DNA of 64,000 nucleotides from Varanus komodoensis. Its lineage: Eukaryota > Chordata > Lepidosauria > Squamata > Varanidae. Positions 24,855-36,022 of this stretch are shown piece by piece. Under the pieces are notes generated by a model, which was given only the letters and a program-made list of their open reading frames with translations, was not told the DNA's origin and ran no database searches. The stretch covers positions 20,399,522-20,463,521 of the forward strand of contig NW_025336480.1 in NCBI RefSeq assembly GCF_004798865.1, given 5' to 3'. A program made the position numbers and the translations under genes. The stretch's first letter is position 1; each line of letters begins with the position of its first letter.

Positions 24855-27800
24855 GGACTGCCCTCCTCTGCTGACACTGTTTCATCTGATAAACCCTCCT
24901 GTTTCAGGTCTCCTCCTGCCAGCAGTACATCTTGGACATTCCCTGGGACTGCCTGACCACCTGGGGAGTCTGGCCTTGAGAGAAGTGCCTTTGCTTCCAT
25001 CATCTCAGAGTCTCAGCTTGGCCCACATTCCCAGGCGCCTCCCATGTCTGCTTCACATCCTGATTCTTATTCCTCTGAAGCCCAGCCAGCAGTCCTTGGG
25101 AACGCATGCCATCTTTCCCACACCCAACACCAGGGAACCAGGTAGGAACATTAAGCTCCACAGCAGCAATGAGCACCTTCTGTAAAGGCGGCAGCACCAC
25201 CAAGAATGTCCTGTGCTTTGTGCCATGCATGGTAACATAATGCTCTCAAAGCAGAAGACCCCCATTAATTCAAGTACACAGGAGACTAACATGGACTGAT
25301 CTAAATCAAGGCTAAGTAATTCCTTATTTTAAACCACCAACAGTAAGGGCTGATTTAAGTAAGTGAACTAAATCGAAGTCCCAGTTGTTATGTGTCTCCT
25401 GAACAAATAAAGTGGTCCCTTTAACTCATAAAGCATATAAGTTAAATGGAACCTTCGTACTACCCAGGAAAATAGTATACGCTCATGCAGCCCAGGGTTG
25501 GAAGAAGGAAGATCTCTGGAGGTTTTAGACTTTATCTCCAAAAAGATACAGCAGGCCTGGATTAAATGCTGGGCTGTTTCAGCCCTGAATAACCCAGTGG
25601 CCTGGGTTTGGGCATCACACTTAGCAGGAGCCGAGAACAGGTTATGGAGTATAAGCAGAAGAGATGCCTCCACTCTCTTCTACGCACACACAGCAGCCCA
25701 TCAGTTTTTAAATGGATGAATTGCCATCACGTGCAAACCAAGTCCTACAAGTCTGCCAAGCCCTGATGCAGCCTAGTTGTTCCCCAACACACACACACAC
25801 ACACACTGCTTAGAAAGGCAATTGTGAAATGACACATTTCTCTTTGGCTTTCTCTGCACACATTTAAGGACACTAAGCAAGATCACATATTTGAACACTA
25901 TGTGTTCAGAGCTGTTTGAAAAGCAAAGGCTAAGAGTGAACTGGGCAGAACAGTGCTTTGCCATGCTGTGGAAAGTAAACATCTGTTTTCTTTGTCTAAG
26001 AGTTCATATGTTCATAATTAGAATAATAAAACATGCGTGTGTCACATATATAATATGACTTCAAAAATTTATTTTTGCCCCGGTCTTGTTCTTTAAAATG
26101 GAAATGCTGGCTTTAACTCAGTGTGTTTGTTGAGGATCATGGCTTCTAAGTCTGAGACTGGTACACAGATTGTAGCATACGTGTTTCTATACAGACATCA
26201 TTTTTCAGGGAAACAATATCATTCCCTGTCTACACACACACAATTTTAAAAAATCTATTATTTATAAAATCACTGACTTTTATACAGCCTAGTCTGCCAG
26301 CCCTACCTTCTGGCATCTGTCCAACAGTTAAAAGCAAGACCACTGCAAAGCGGTGCTTCCATTCTCCAGCACAGCCGGACTGCCTAGAAAAACACCAGGG
26401 TCAAAAGGTACTGCGAAGAGCTGAGAGTTTCAGGAATCACACTCCCCTGTCTATCTCCAAGCAGATATCACCCTCCAGAGAAATCGAGAGAGTTTTCACC
26501 CAGAAACCAGGCCTCGAGCCAGATTATAAAACCAGATTCATCCAAATATCCTCCCAATGTTTCAGCTATCACACGCTAGGTCACCTTGCCCAGGAATCGT
26601 TTATTTAAGATGACCAGTAACTATTCTGATCCAATAACGGTTTGGACTTTTCATGCAACTTTTCAGCTGCTGCTTTCAAAGGGATGAGAACTATTCATTC
26701 CTGAAGAAAGTTCTTCACCACGATCTGGATCACTCCGGCTAGCTTCCTCCAAGTAACCAAAACCTGGGCAACAATCACGCAAGCTTAATGTCGCATGGGC
26801 CTCACCAAGGATTCTACTCTCAGCTTCAGGCATCAATAACTGAAACTAATCCAAACAAACATGACCAGTAAAGGTAGGAAGAGAACACTTCAGGCAAATG
26901 AACTATTATGAAAGAGGCATCCAAACTGGAGTACCATGAACTATTTCACCTGCAAAGCAAAATGCATCAAAGCAAAATAAATAAAAAAAAATGCATCAAC
27001 AGATGTTGCACTTGCTAACACTTTTGGCTCAGATGGAAAAGGCCTCTTAGCAATGGCGGAAGCTCCACCAAATAACTCTGTGTGGACCCAGTGCAGAGAC
27101 AGAAGTTAGAGTTTTCACTGCCACAGAATCTACCTCCAAATGGACTCCAGCCTGTTCAGGGACTGATTTGTTCTGTGCTTTCCACCAACATTGCTGACTG
27201 AGTTCCTTCTGCTGCTGCATTGATAGCAGTTCCGTGAAATCCCAGGGAAATGAGCAGAGTCTCACATGTGAGACAAGGTGCTTGGCAGGCAGTGCATTAA
27301 CTACTTGAATTCGTTCCTTGTTCCCAAAATCAACAATGTGTGGGCCAAAACCTCCAAGGGCAATCTGGAAGCTATTCATAGCTATCAGCAAATGGAGGGC
27401 AAAAAGTCACAGCAACAACCACCTTCATCAGGCTGTGATCTGTCCATGACAAGCAAGTTATAACAACATGCCCCCAACCAGAAAACACCATCCGCCCGAA
27501 GCACCAAATCCAAAGCAAAACCTGGAACGCATTTGGGACCAGTTTATGAGAAGCACTTGGGTGGCCAGTTTATTTAAACATAAAGGCACAGAAGACACGG
27601 AAACCCCTAGGCATTTAGATGCAAGACGCAGGTTGTGAGTTTTAAAAGACTTAAGTCATATTCTCCAGTGTTGTCAAGCTTTGCAAACAACCATGAAGTA
27701 TATCGTGCATTAAGGGGATAGGGGAGGGATAGTAAAGTTGTTCCAAAAAAGGACTAGTGCCCTGGTCAATATGGTACGAAGACTGATACTCAAGAGAGCA

Positions 27801-29129
27801 TGTTCCTCACTTGCAGACTCCTCAGACAGACCCTGTCACTTGTAACTGTGGCAGTATTCAGAGGAACCACATTAAGTACTTCTTGCTACAGCTATGCAGG
27901 AAGGTGGGTGTTACATCCGCACTACGTGTGTGCATGTGTGTGTGTGTTCGATGAATAGGGACACACAGCTTTCCTCAGAGTGATCACAAAGACTGAACTC
28001 ATGTAGAGACAACCAAGTTCCTCCTGGCTGTTTGCTACAAAATACTTGTGCTTTCAGTTGCAGCTTCCCCATAACCTTCACATTCACTCCTTTCTAAAGA
28101 GGATCTCGTACTCCTGTTTCTTCCTTAATATTCTCTGGGTCACAAACTAAGCAAAATCTCCAACTTTTTCAGATCTGGAACCTCCTTTAGCCCAAACATA
28201 CTTTTGGGGCCCAATTAATACATTTTTACCACACGTAATGCTGCTGCTGTTACCCACCGTCCATCAAGCTACACCCGGTCCTGGGTTAGTCCCACCAGCT
28301 CAGTTATTAAAGATCCCTGATGTGAAGTCACTTCCTCTGTGAACGTGGCCTAAATAAAAGCACTTGATGGGTAGACAGGTAAAATTGGAGGTTCGATAAC
28401 ATCCAAAGTATCATGGGAAAAGTAACAAAAAAGATTGAGCATGAACAACGAGTACCAAAACAGGTGAAGACCTGTTCAAACTTCTACAGAAATCTTTGGA
28501 AAAAATGTCTAACACATACAATTAGCTATAATAGGTTAATTTAACCAAACTTACTTAAAGTTACTTAGTCACATATTTTGAGGATATTTATGCACCTGCT
28601 GCATGTCTACTCAGCATAAACCCAACTTCACAACATGCAACACCTGCAGTGTGAAACCTAATGAAAATGTCAAGTGTTAACACCAGTTTGTGAAATGCCA
28701 CTGGAACAGTCTATTTGTTCTAGCCAACATCTCCAGCTTGAAATCGAGGGTCTGAGATCATCAAGGCTTGTTTCTAAGAAAGTGAGGTTAGGGCTACAAG
28801 TCTCAGAGCAACAGACAGAAACATCAACTGGCTCACATCAATAGGTACGAGCAGTTACCTTCCAGTACTGTGTAATAGTAAAGGAGGTGGGGGTGGAGGA
28901 GAACTATTGTTAGTCAAGACAAGAAAGCCAAGCAGAAGTAAAGTGGGTAGGGTATCAAGGGGGGGAATTACATTTCAGCATGACTTCATAAACATTTAAA
29001 TCAATTTAACTTTTGAAACAGTTTGCAATGGCCTACAATAAAACTATTAACATGTAACATGGATAGAGAACAAGGCTAAATTCCACCCATTCAGTCTATT
29101 ATTGTCTTCTATTTTTTCCTGTTTTCCAT
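24855..29129. other. Unassigned non-coding stretch
   Basis: No gene recognised in about 4.3 kb. The largest frame, 27,047-27,391 on the minus strand (114 codons), has no motif I know. An (AC)10 repeat lies at 25,787-25,806, and a GT-rich repeat lies near 27,926-27,950. The minus-strand phrase SDETVSAEEGSP near 24,900 reads like low-complexity protein but has no support as a gene. Confidence 0.4.
25787..25806. repeat. (AC)10 microsatellite
   Basis: Ten uninterrupted AC units. Confidence 0.95.
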
Positions 29130-29224
29130 AGTAAATTATATGAACACTCCAAATCGGAACACAATACTTGTAAACAAACGTGGTTTATAAAGAACAACAA
29201 GATTATTTATGTTCTTGTACTCAC

Positions 29225-29735
29225 CTTCTTCAGAAGAATTCAGCAATCCAGGCTCCTTGGAGAGGAGAAGAGAAAGGGAATAAACTAAAGCACAACAAAC
29301 ACACCAGAAGGGGAGGGGGGCGACGGGGAGGGGTGGCCAAGCACGAAAAGAAGGCAGACGATCGGGGGTGTTCGAGGGCGTTCGGGGGGCAGGGATGTGA
29401 CAGGAAGGCAAGCGGGCACGATCCAGGCTGGGAATGAAGCACAGGCGCCCCAGGTATGCAGGCGGCTTCTTCTCTATCCCATCACTTTGCGGGAGCCTCT
29501 GCCAAGGAGGGAGACTAGCTGGGAGGGAAGTTGGTACTGCAGCTGTAAAGAAGGATGTGACACTGTAACAAGTACAACCAGCTAGCCATGTAGCGAGAGC
29601 GAGCAGGCGACACCCGCAGGAACAGGGGCAGCCCGTGCACGGGGGAGGGCTGAGGAACAGAAGCAGGAGGAGCTCGTGCTCGGGGGCGGCGGCAGTGCTA
29701 CTCACACCGCCTGCCTGCACAAGGCATTTAATGGG
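29225..29735 (-). other. Candidate first exon (non-coding), minus strand
   Basis: At 29,225/29,224 the minus strand reads GAAGAAG|GTGAGTAC, a full-match splice donor. It lies at the edge of a CpG-rich block. Upstream (minus strand) is GC-rich sequence up to about 29,735, where CATTAAATG could be a weak TATA-like word. A TGACTCA AP-1-like site lies at about 29,756. The overlapping minus frame (29,720-29,136) is open through the donor but has no ATG, only a GTG, so any exon here is more likely 5' UTR. The transcription start is not determined and the gene is unknown. Confidence 0.4.
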
Positions 29736-30630
29736 ATTGATGGGTTGTGCAGTCAGTGACTCACAGACTTTGAGTTAGACACGGGAGGGTGTTGAATGGC
29801 ATGCCCGCCCACTGCTCTCCAGGGAGCCTATGTCCAAGCCAGATGGCACTGAGTGACAGCCCTGCCCACCAGTATCCGGGCAGCTGCTCGCCTAGGGGCT
29901 GGAGTGGCCGGGCCCCTTTTGCTCAATGAGTCTTCTGAGGACACTGCTGCGGAGCGGCAGTGGGGGGCGGAGGAAAGGTGGGGAGGGAGGATGGTAGCGC
30001 TGCCGCTTGGTAGAGAAGCTACGAAGAGAGCCGAGCGGCGTGGAGGAAGAGCCGCCAGGAGGAGAACGCCTTCTCCCCCTCCCGCTGCATGCAATGGCCA
30101 ATCCCCTATGGCCAATGGTTTGATAGGCAAGAAAAGGCCAGCCAATCCGAAGGAAGAGGGAGGCAGAGAAGAGAGGGGCGGGTCTACCGTCGCTGTTCCG
30201 CCCATCCGCGGACGCGTTCAAGACCTCGGCGAGGCTGCGGCGGCAGCAAGAGGAGGCGGAGGAGGGTGGTCGGGCGGGTTGGCAAGGCGGAGTGCGGGGA
30301 GTGGGAGCAGTGTGTTGAGGTCCCGTCCCGTGCATGCGTCGCTGTTCAGCCCTTTTGGCTGCGGCAGGAGCGGTTTCCAAGTCACCTCGCGTAAAGCGGG
30401 CGCAGCTCCCCAGTAGAACAAGCGGGCGCTTTCCCGGGGCGGGGCGGGGCGCGGCGCGGCGGGGCGGCGGTTCTCGTAGCGCGGAAGAAGAGGCAGGGAG
30501 TCGCGCAACTCGGTGGACGGTCTCCGTTGTGCGGCTTTCCAACTCGGCTCCAGGGTACCTTGCCTGGTGGGAGAGCGGCCGCGTGCGTGGCCGTGGGTGG
30601 GCATGAGAGATGCCACACAACACCAGGTCT
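29300..30630. promoter_or_regulatory. CpG island, possibly bidirectional promoter
   Basis: This is the densest CpG region in the window, with a peak at 30,425-30,480 (GGGCGGGGCGGGGCGCGGCG). It has several GC boxes (for example GGGGCGGG at 30,175-30,182) and three CCAAT boxes just upstream. Stop-free frames here, including a 243-codon minus frame (30,623-29,892), are what high GC produces by chance: they are rich in R, P, A and S, lack domains and overlap on both strands. The gene it serves cannot be named. A minus-strand donor is at 29,225. No convincing plus-strand donor was found before 30,700. Confidence 0.65.
30098..30146 (+). promoter_or_regulatory. Triple CCAAT-box cluster
   Basis: CCAAT occurs on the plus strand at 30,098-30,102, 30,112-30,116 and 30,142-30,146, about 30 bp before a GC box. 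Repeated CCAAT boxes are typical NF-Y sites of CpG-island promoters. The shared orientation favours plus-strand transcription starting downstream, though CCAAT boxes can work both ways. Confidence 0.5.
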
Positions 30631-30639
30631 GCTCCCGCC

Positions 30640-31087
30640 TCTTGTATTAGCCTTAATTAATGCAGAAGAATGAAGGATCGTCTAGCGAGAGCGAGACTGG
30701 CGCTCGTGACCCAAACGCAGAGCACAATGCCCTTCGAAACTCAAATGGGCTGCTTCTTTGGGAGGAAGTCATTGGTGCTTAGCTATTCTGCATATCTGTA
30801 GACCAGATAATACTGACACTGTGGAATAGTTTTGGAATATCCACCGAATGAATTTCAAACTCCGCCAATGTAGTTGTGTCATCCAATGGCGGTGGCAGTC
30901 CCGGACTTAGCCGGATTGTCTTACTTGTTTAATCGGTGCCTTTGAATTAAGATGCCATCGCCTGAGTGATCAGTAAGTTGGGCAGAACACTGGTTGTTTG
31001 TGCACAAAAGGGCGTGCAGTTGCCGAACAGTTGTGCTGGTAATGTGGCTAGATGGGAAACCCATCAAATTTATTAGGTGCTACATGC
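30640..31087. other. Unassigned stretch downstream of CpG island
   Basis: If the CpG island fires on the plus strand this would be first-intron or exon sequence, but no exon is recognisable. Confidence 0.35.
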
Positions 31088-31312
31088 TGATTATTATTAT
31101 TTTGTGTTTATATCCTGCCTTTTTCCCTCTCTAGGAACCCAAGGCAGCCTGCATAATTCTCCACCCCCTGTTAACTTCACAACTCTGTGAGGCAGATTAG
31201 GCTGAGAGTGAGTGACCCACATCACCCAATGAGCTTCATGGTTGAGTGGGGACTAGAACCTGGATCTCCTAGATCCCCAGTCCAACACTTGAACCACCGC
31301 ACCGACACACTT
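31088..31312 (-). mobile_element. MIR/CORE-type tRNA-derived SINE
   Basis: On the minus strand it starts GTGCGGTGGTTCAAGTGTTG with GGACTGGGGATCTAGG, a tRNA-like head with A and B boxes. The core CACTCTCAGCCTAATC follows, then CACAGAGTTGTGAAG, and a 3' end resembling an L2 tail (GGCAGGATATAAACAC). The same family occurs at 50,596, 56,826 and 63,512. Confidence 0.8.
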
Positions 31313-32574
31313 GGTAATTTATACCAAGCTGCGAGCAGGAAACATACTGGAATGAGCACTACCTACCCTCCATCCATGTGATGGGTCCTTCTCCCAGGCT
31401 GTAATGCAATTGCTAATCATATGAGATGACAAAAGCGTAATGCACTCCTTCTTTAATAATTAATTATTCTTCTTTAAGGCATATATCGACTCTTTGAGGC
31501 GCTGGAGCAGTATGGCAACACTTTGGAAGGGGGCGTATATGTGTTGGCGAATGCCTGTGTTCACCTTGATGTTTGGAGCACAAAAAAGGGGTGCTAAGAT
31601 TGGGCAAAATGAGTGGAAGGGTGTTCAGTTCTCTGCAAGGGGAGAAAATAACCTTGGTGCTTGGTTTGATTTCCTTACCTACGTTTTTCATTTCATTTGA
31701 AGTCTACCAAAAGTGATACTCAAGGCAGCATTATATATAGGAATATATCTAATGCAAAGGTTATGAAAACAGTTAAGGGGCTGTTTTTCCATGCAGCTTA
31801 AATTCCCTTTCCTAGGAGCTATGCTGCTGAACTGTAGACCTGGGAAATAACTGGTTGCATAGACTACAGTCACAGACCTGTGTTTTTTCTGCAGCTCTGT
31901 AGTTTATGCAGCTTCACTTATGCCCTAAAACCAAGTCTGGTGACTCTGGTGCTGTAACATAACATCAGCACAACCTGAAATTTTCACTGTTGATAAATAG
32001 CCTGCTTATACAAGAAGGAACTGCCAACTGGCTGAATAATTTTTCAGCCCAATCCTACGTATGTTTACTCAATTGTTCTAGTGAATTTCAATTAGCATTA
32101 CTCCCAACTTAGTGTGCATAACAGTTGTTGCTGGTTCTGTAGTTAGGTATATTTAAATAAAACTGCATATACTCACATCCTCAGTGCAGGTGCCTTTTGA
32201 GTATTGGAGGAAGCATAAAATCTTGAAATTTAATAACAATAAATTGAAACCCCATTTTTAAGAAAAGCCCATTTTGCTATTTTTAATTTTGCACAAGAGA
32301 TAAATTAACTTCCAAAATGAGCATGGGTACTTCGTTCTTAGACCCACTTCTAGAGGTTTTTTTCCCTATGCTAATTAATTGCATGAAGCTTTACGTGGCT
32401 ACTCATCTGATACTCAGCATTATTTTGTTAGCAATTTTTTCTCTTTCATAAAACAAGTATGGACAGATCTAATGTTGGAAAAGTTACCAAGAGCTATTAT
32501 GCATACAAAGTATGAATATTTCCACATTATCTTAGGGAGCACCTTATTCCATATATTTCTGCCCATTGCTTAAG
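31313..32574. other. Unassigned AT-rich stretch
   Basis: No gene or element recognised. Confidence 0.4.
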
Positions 32575-32963
32575 ATCATCAACCAAAGTTCTCCTCTGAG
32601 TTCCTTCCCTCAAGGAAGTTTAGAGGGAGGCTGCAAGGAGGAAGGACTTTTCTATGATGGCACCCCAACTATGGAATGCTTTACCTTATGAAATTTGTCG
32701 GGGAGCTACTTTGCTGAGTTTTAGGCACCTGCCAAAAGCCTTCCTTTTTTAGCACACCTATGGCACTACTTAGATCATTCCGACTAATTGCACTGAAATA
32801 TATTCTTATTTATGTATATTGTGATTTTATCATGTTCTATTTTGTTATGGTAGTTTAAATTGTATTGCTTTTATGTAATGTTATTTTATGGACACTTATT
32901 ATTGTAAGGGCCACTCAGAGAGAGTGATGCTAGTGGGTGCCTCTCAAATTCAATAAATAAATA
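32575..32963 (+). mobile_element. L2-type LINE 3' end
   Basis: It carries the ORF2 C-terminal remnant (GGCACCCCAACTATGGAATG corresponds to the 'APxLWNALP' codons, then TTTTAGGCACCTGCCAAAAG), an AT-rich 3' UTR, TATTGTAAGGGCCACTCAGA and a final AATAAATAAATA tail. It is diverged but retains its 3' terminus. Confidence 0.75.
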
Positions 32964-33439
32964 CATATGGAGAAGCTACAGCCTTGGTAAAGATAACAGC
33001 AGTTGCACTTGTTAATGCGTGCAGCAGTCCCCTCTGGGATACAGGGTGTCTTTCCAGTGTTAAAAGTAGATTACATGTTTAGTTAGAAGTCAAGTAGTGT
33101 TTCTACATTTCCCTAATAGCTAGGTTTTTTTCCCCAGCCTTATTCTTGTTTACCTTTCTGATTCATCCCCTCTGATACATTCACCTCTGGGATCATGCAG
33201 TGGGAGATACTGGTCTGGGGAAACAGATTTGATCACATGTATTCTCATTCCCAGAAGCTCTCTAAGAGCATGTGGAAAAATAAGGCTATGTCACTGTACG
33301 TGCACAGAGTGTTTCCCCCACATCTGGATAAGTACATCCAGCCTCTATACCTCAAGGTGTGTGAGACCACCTTGTTTTTCTTTTACAAGGTACTGTTATC
33401 TGTCAAATGTTCAGCATTGAGGATGAGGCGAGTCCACTG

Positions 33440-35800
33440 GAGGACAGGGGAACAAAAGAAGAGTTGTGCAGAATCAGATGAAAGCGCCACCCGTCTAGTC
33501 CAGCATTCTGCCCACACAGTGGTCAATCACCTGCCTGCAGGACAAGAACCCAACAGCTCCTTCCTGCTCATGGTCCCTGTGGACTGTTGTATGTTCTCTC
33601 ACACCAGAGACAGCATATGGCCCCCAGGATTAGTAGCCCTTGATAGCCTTCTCCTGCATGAATTAATTTCTTCTCTTGGAGGTAGCCAAATTGATGGCTG
33701 CTACTACAGTTTGTGGTATCAGATTCTGTAGGTTAACTGTTTATTGTATGAGGTACTTCCTTTTCTGTGTCCTCAGTATCCCACCTCTCAGCTTCCTGGG
33801 AGGACCCCTTTGGGTTCTAGAATGATGAAAGTGGATTTCCTCTCTGCTTTCTCCACTCAGTGCATAGTTGTATACACCTCCGTTACGTCTCTCCTCACTC
33901 ACCTTTTCTCTCAGTGAAACAGCCTCAAATGTTGCAACGGATCTTCACTGGGGAATTATTCGGGCCTTTTGATAATTGCAGCTGCCATTTTCTGCACGTG
34001 TTCCATCTCTGTGATACGCTTTCTTGGTGCAGTGACCAGAACTGTATGCGCCATTTGAAGGGTGGTTGCATCATAGCTTTCTCTAAGGGCAGCACAATGC
34101 TGGCAAATTTGTTTGATTCCCGACCATGCCTAACATGGAATTTACAGTGATCATTCACTGGGTTTACAATTTCATCAAACTGCTCTTTGCAAATGTTTGT
34201 TTTAACCACCCTAAATAATGTGGTGTCATCACAATGACTGCTCACTCCACATTCCAGATCACTTATTAAGAAGTTGAATGCATTGCTCACAACACAGATC
34301 TTTTTGGGACCTCTGCTGTTTACATTCCTTCACTGGGAGATTTTACCGTTCATTCCTATCCTCTACTTCCTGTTCTTTACCCAGTTACTAATTTTTCAGA
34401 GGGCTTACTCTTACCCCAATGATTGCTAAATTTGTCTTTACCGAAGTAATTCATCAAGAGCCTTTTGGAAGTCTTGAGTAAACAAAATGGGCCAGACCAC
34501 GTGTATTTGTGTTGTTTTTCACCATCAGTGCTAGTGAGAAAGAGCATGTTGCTAATAGGTGGCTTCCAACAAATTTAATAAATATTTTGTGGAAACTATG
34601 TTCTTTCTAAGCAGGGCTTGTCCTATGAATGATTTCCAGTATTTTACCTAGAACAGATGTTAATATCTTGTAAAATCTTATAATTTGTAAGGCTTATGAT
34701 TTCTCAGATCCTATGAATGCATGTGCGTGCGCAATCCCTTTTTAAAAATGGATGTTGCACTGGCAATTTTCTAGTCCACCCATACAGAGTCTTCTATTAG
34801 GGACGCGTTGAATGTACAGTGGTACCTCAGCTCACGAACGCCTCAGTTCATGACCAAATCAGGTCACAAACAAAAATTTCATAAAAATTTTGCCGCAGGT
34901 GGCGAACTCTACATTGGGTGACAATCACAAGCACGCCTGCCTTCCCTGCATGGGCATGATCACGGTCATGCTGGTGGGAGAAGGGGGGAGATGGGTGCGA
35001 TTGCGCCCGTGTTCCCTGCCTGAGCGTGCCCATGCCCGCCTCCCACCAGTGCACCCGTGATTACACCCATCTCCCCCCACCCCCTGCACAATCGCTGGGA
35101 GGGGAGAGATGGCTGCAATCTTTGTTGTTGTCACTTTGCTTCAAATTTTTGTGAGTAAAAAAAATAGTTGCAGAACAGATTAGCCTTATTTACATTGACG
35201 CTTATGGGGAAATTTGACTTGGGTCACGACCAATTTGGGTCACGACCAGAGTCCTGGAACGGATTAAGTTCGTGAGCCAAGTTACCACTGTATGTGTGAG
35301 GAGGCCATCAGATTCACATTGGAGTTGTTTTAAGAATTCCAGGATGGATGCCATCTGGGACCAGTGACTTACCAACTTTCAATTTGTTAATTATTCATAA
35401 TACTAATTTCATATCTATACCACCCAATAGCTGAAGTTCTTAATTAGGTTGAGAATTTCATCTTTAAATGAAGTAAATCATCGTTGTCACCACTATTTGC
35501 AATGATTTCCTCAGATTCCCTTCCTGAAAACACTGCTTCTGGCACAGGTATCTGCCCTGCATGACTTACAATGAAGATAAAAATAATTCATTCTGCAGTC
35601 TACATATCCTTCTCTAGTATGCTTTAACTCCATTGTCATCTAATGGTTCAACGGCCTTCCTGGCTGGTTTCCTGTTTCTTAAGTAAATAAAGAATACTAT
35701 ATTGTCTGTGATGTTGTTAGCAATAGACTCTCAAAACGCTTTTTTGCATCCCTTACTGAGGTTGTTGGTGCATAATGAGAGCCTGCCAGATTACAAGGCG
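33440..35800 (-). mobile_element. Long CR1 LINE copy, minus strand
   Basis: From the 3' end (33,440; CCGTCTAGTCCAGCATTCTG) through to about 35,800 the phrases of a reptile CR1 appear in order: GACCAGAACTGTATGCGCCA, TTATTAAGAAGTTGAATGCA, GGACCTCTGCTG, CCAGTTACTAATTTTTCAGA, AGAGCCTTTTGGAAGTCTTG, CAGTATTTTACCTAGAACAG and GGCACAGGTATCTGCCCTGC. The minus frame 34,290-33,925 preserves FNFLISDLECGV and DDTTLFRVV, the neighbourhood of the RT catalytic 'F(A)DD' motif. The copy is frame-broken and split by a MITE (34,817-35,290). CR1-like wording may continue at 36,030-36,520. Confidence 0.7.
34817..35290. mobile_element. Tc1/mariner (pogo/Tigger-like) MITE inside CR1
   Basis: The left end is CAGTGGTACCTCAGCTCACG and the right end, reverse complemented, is CAGTGGTAACTTGGCTCACG. 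Both are flanked by TA (34,815-34,816 and 35,291-35,292), the target of this superfamily. Inner parts (GACCAAATC...GGTCACGACC, GGAACGGATTAAGTTC) extend the imperfect inverted repeat. It is 474 bp with no transposase. CR1 sequence resumes on both sides. Confidence 0.85.
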
Positions 35801-35861
35801 ATGGGTTGCCACGCATGAGTGGGTGTGTTGCCTGCCTCTTCTGCTTCACAGCACAATCCAC

Positions 35862-36022
35862 AATTGGCTCCTTCATAGGTTATGCAGCGCAGCATGACAG
35901 CCAGGACTGCAGAGTTGTTTTGGACTACTCCCAGCAGTTAAGCCATGGTTTGCTGCTGGGGTGACCACTGGGTTGTTTAGCCCAGGTTCATATGTCATAT
36001 GTAACCTATGAAGGAGCCAATT
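35862..36022. mobile_element. 161-bp MITE with perfect 21-bp inverted ends
   Basis: The first 21 bp (35,862-35,882, starting AATTGGCTCCTTCATAGG) are the exact reverse complement of 36,002-36,022. The interior has no coding capacity. A target duplication is not obvious (flanks ATCCAC and ATCCGT), so the superfamily is left open. Confidence 0.75.

Noticed and set aside
24320-25230. Possible solo LTR or other retroelement piece around the hAT MITE
   Set aside because: Only a polyadenylation-like word and vague protein-like wording were seen. Paired ends and a target duplication could not be defined, so no element is called.
27047-27391. 114-codon minus frame
   Set aside because: No known motif, no splice sites at its borders, and no neighbouring exon-like frame.
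29892-30623. 243-codon minus-strand frame and overlapping plus frames in the CpG island
   Set aside because: High-GC DNA lacks stop codons by chance. The peptides are low-complexity R/P/A/S-rich and frames on both strands are equally long.
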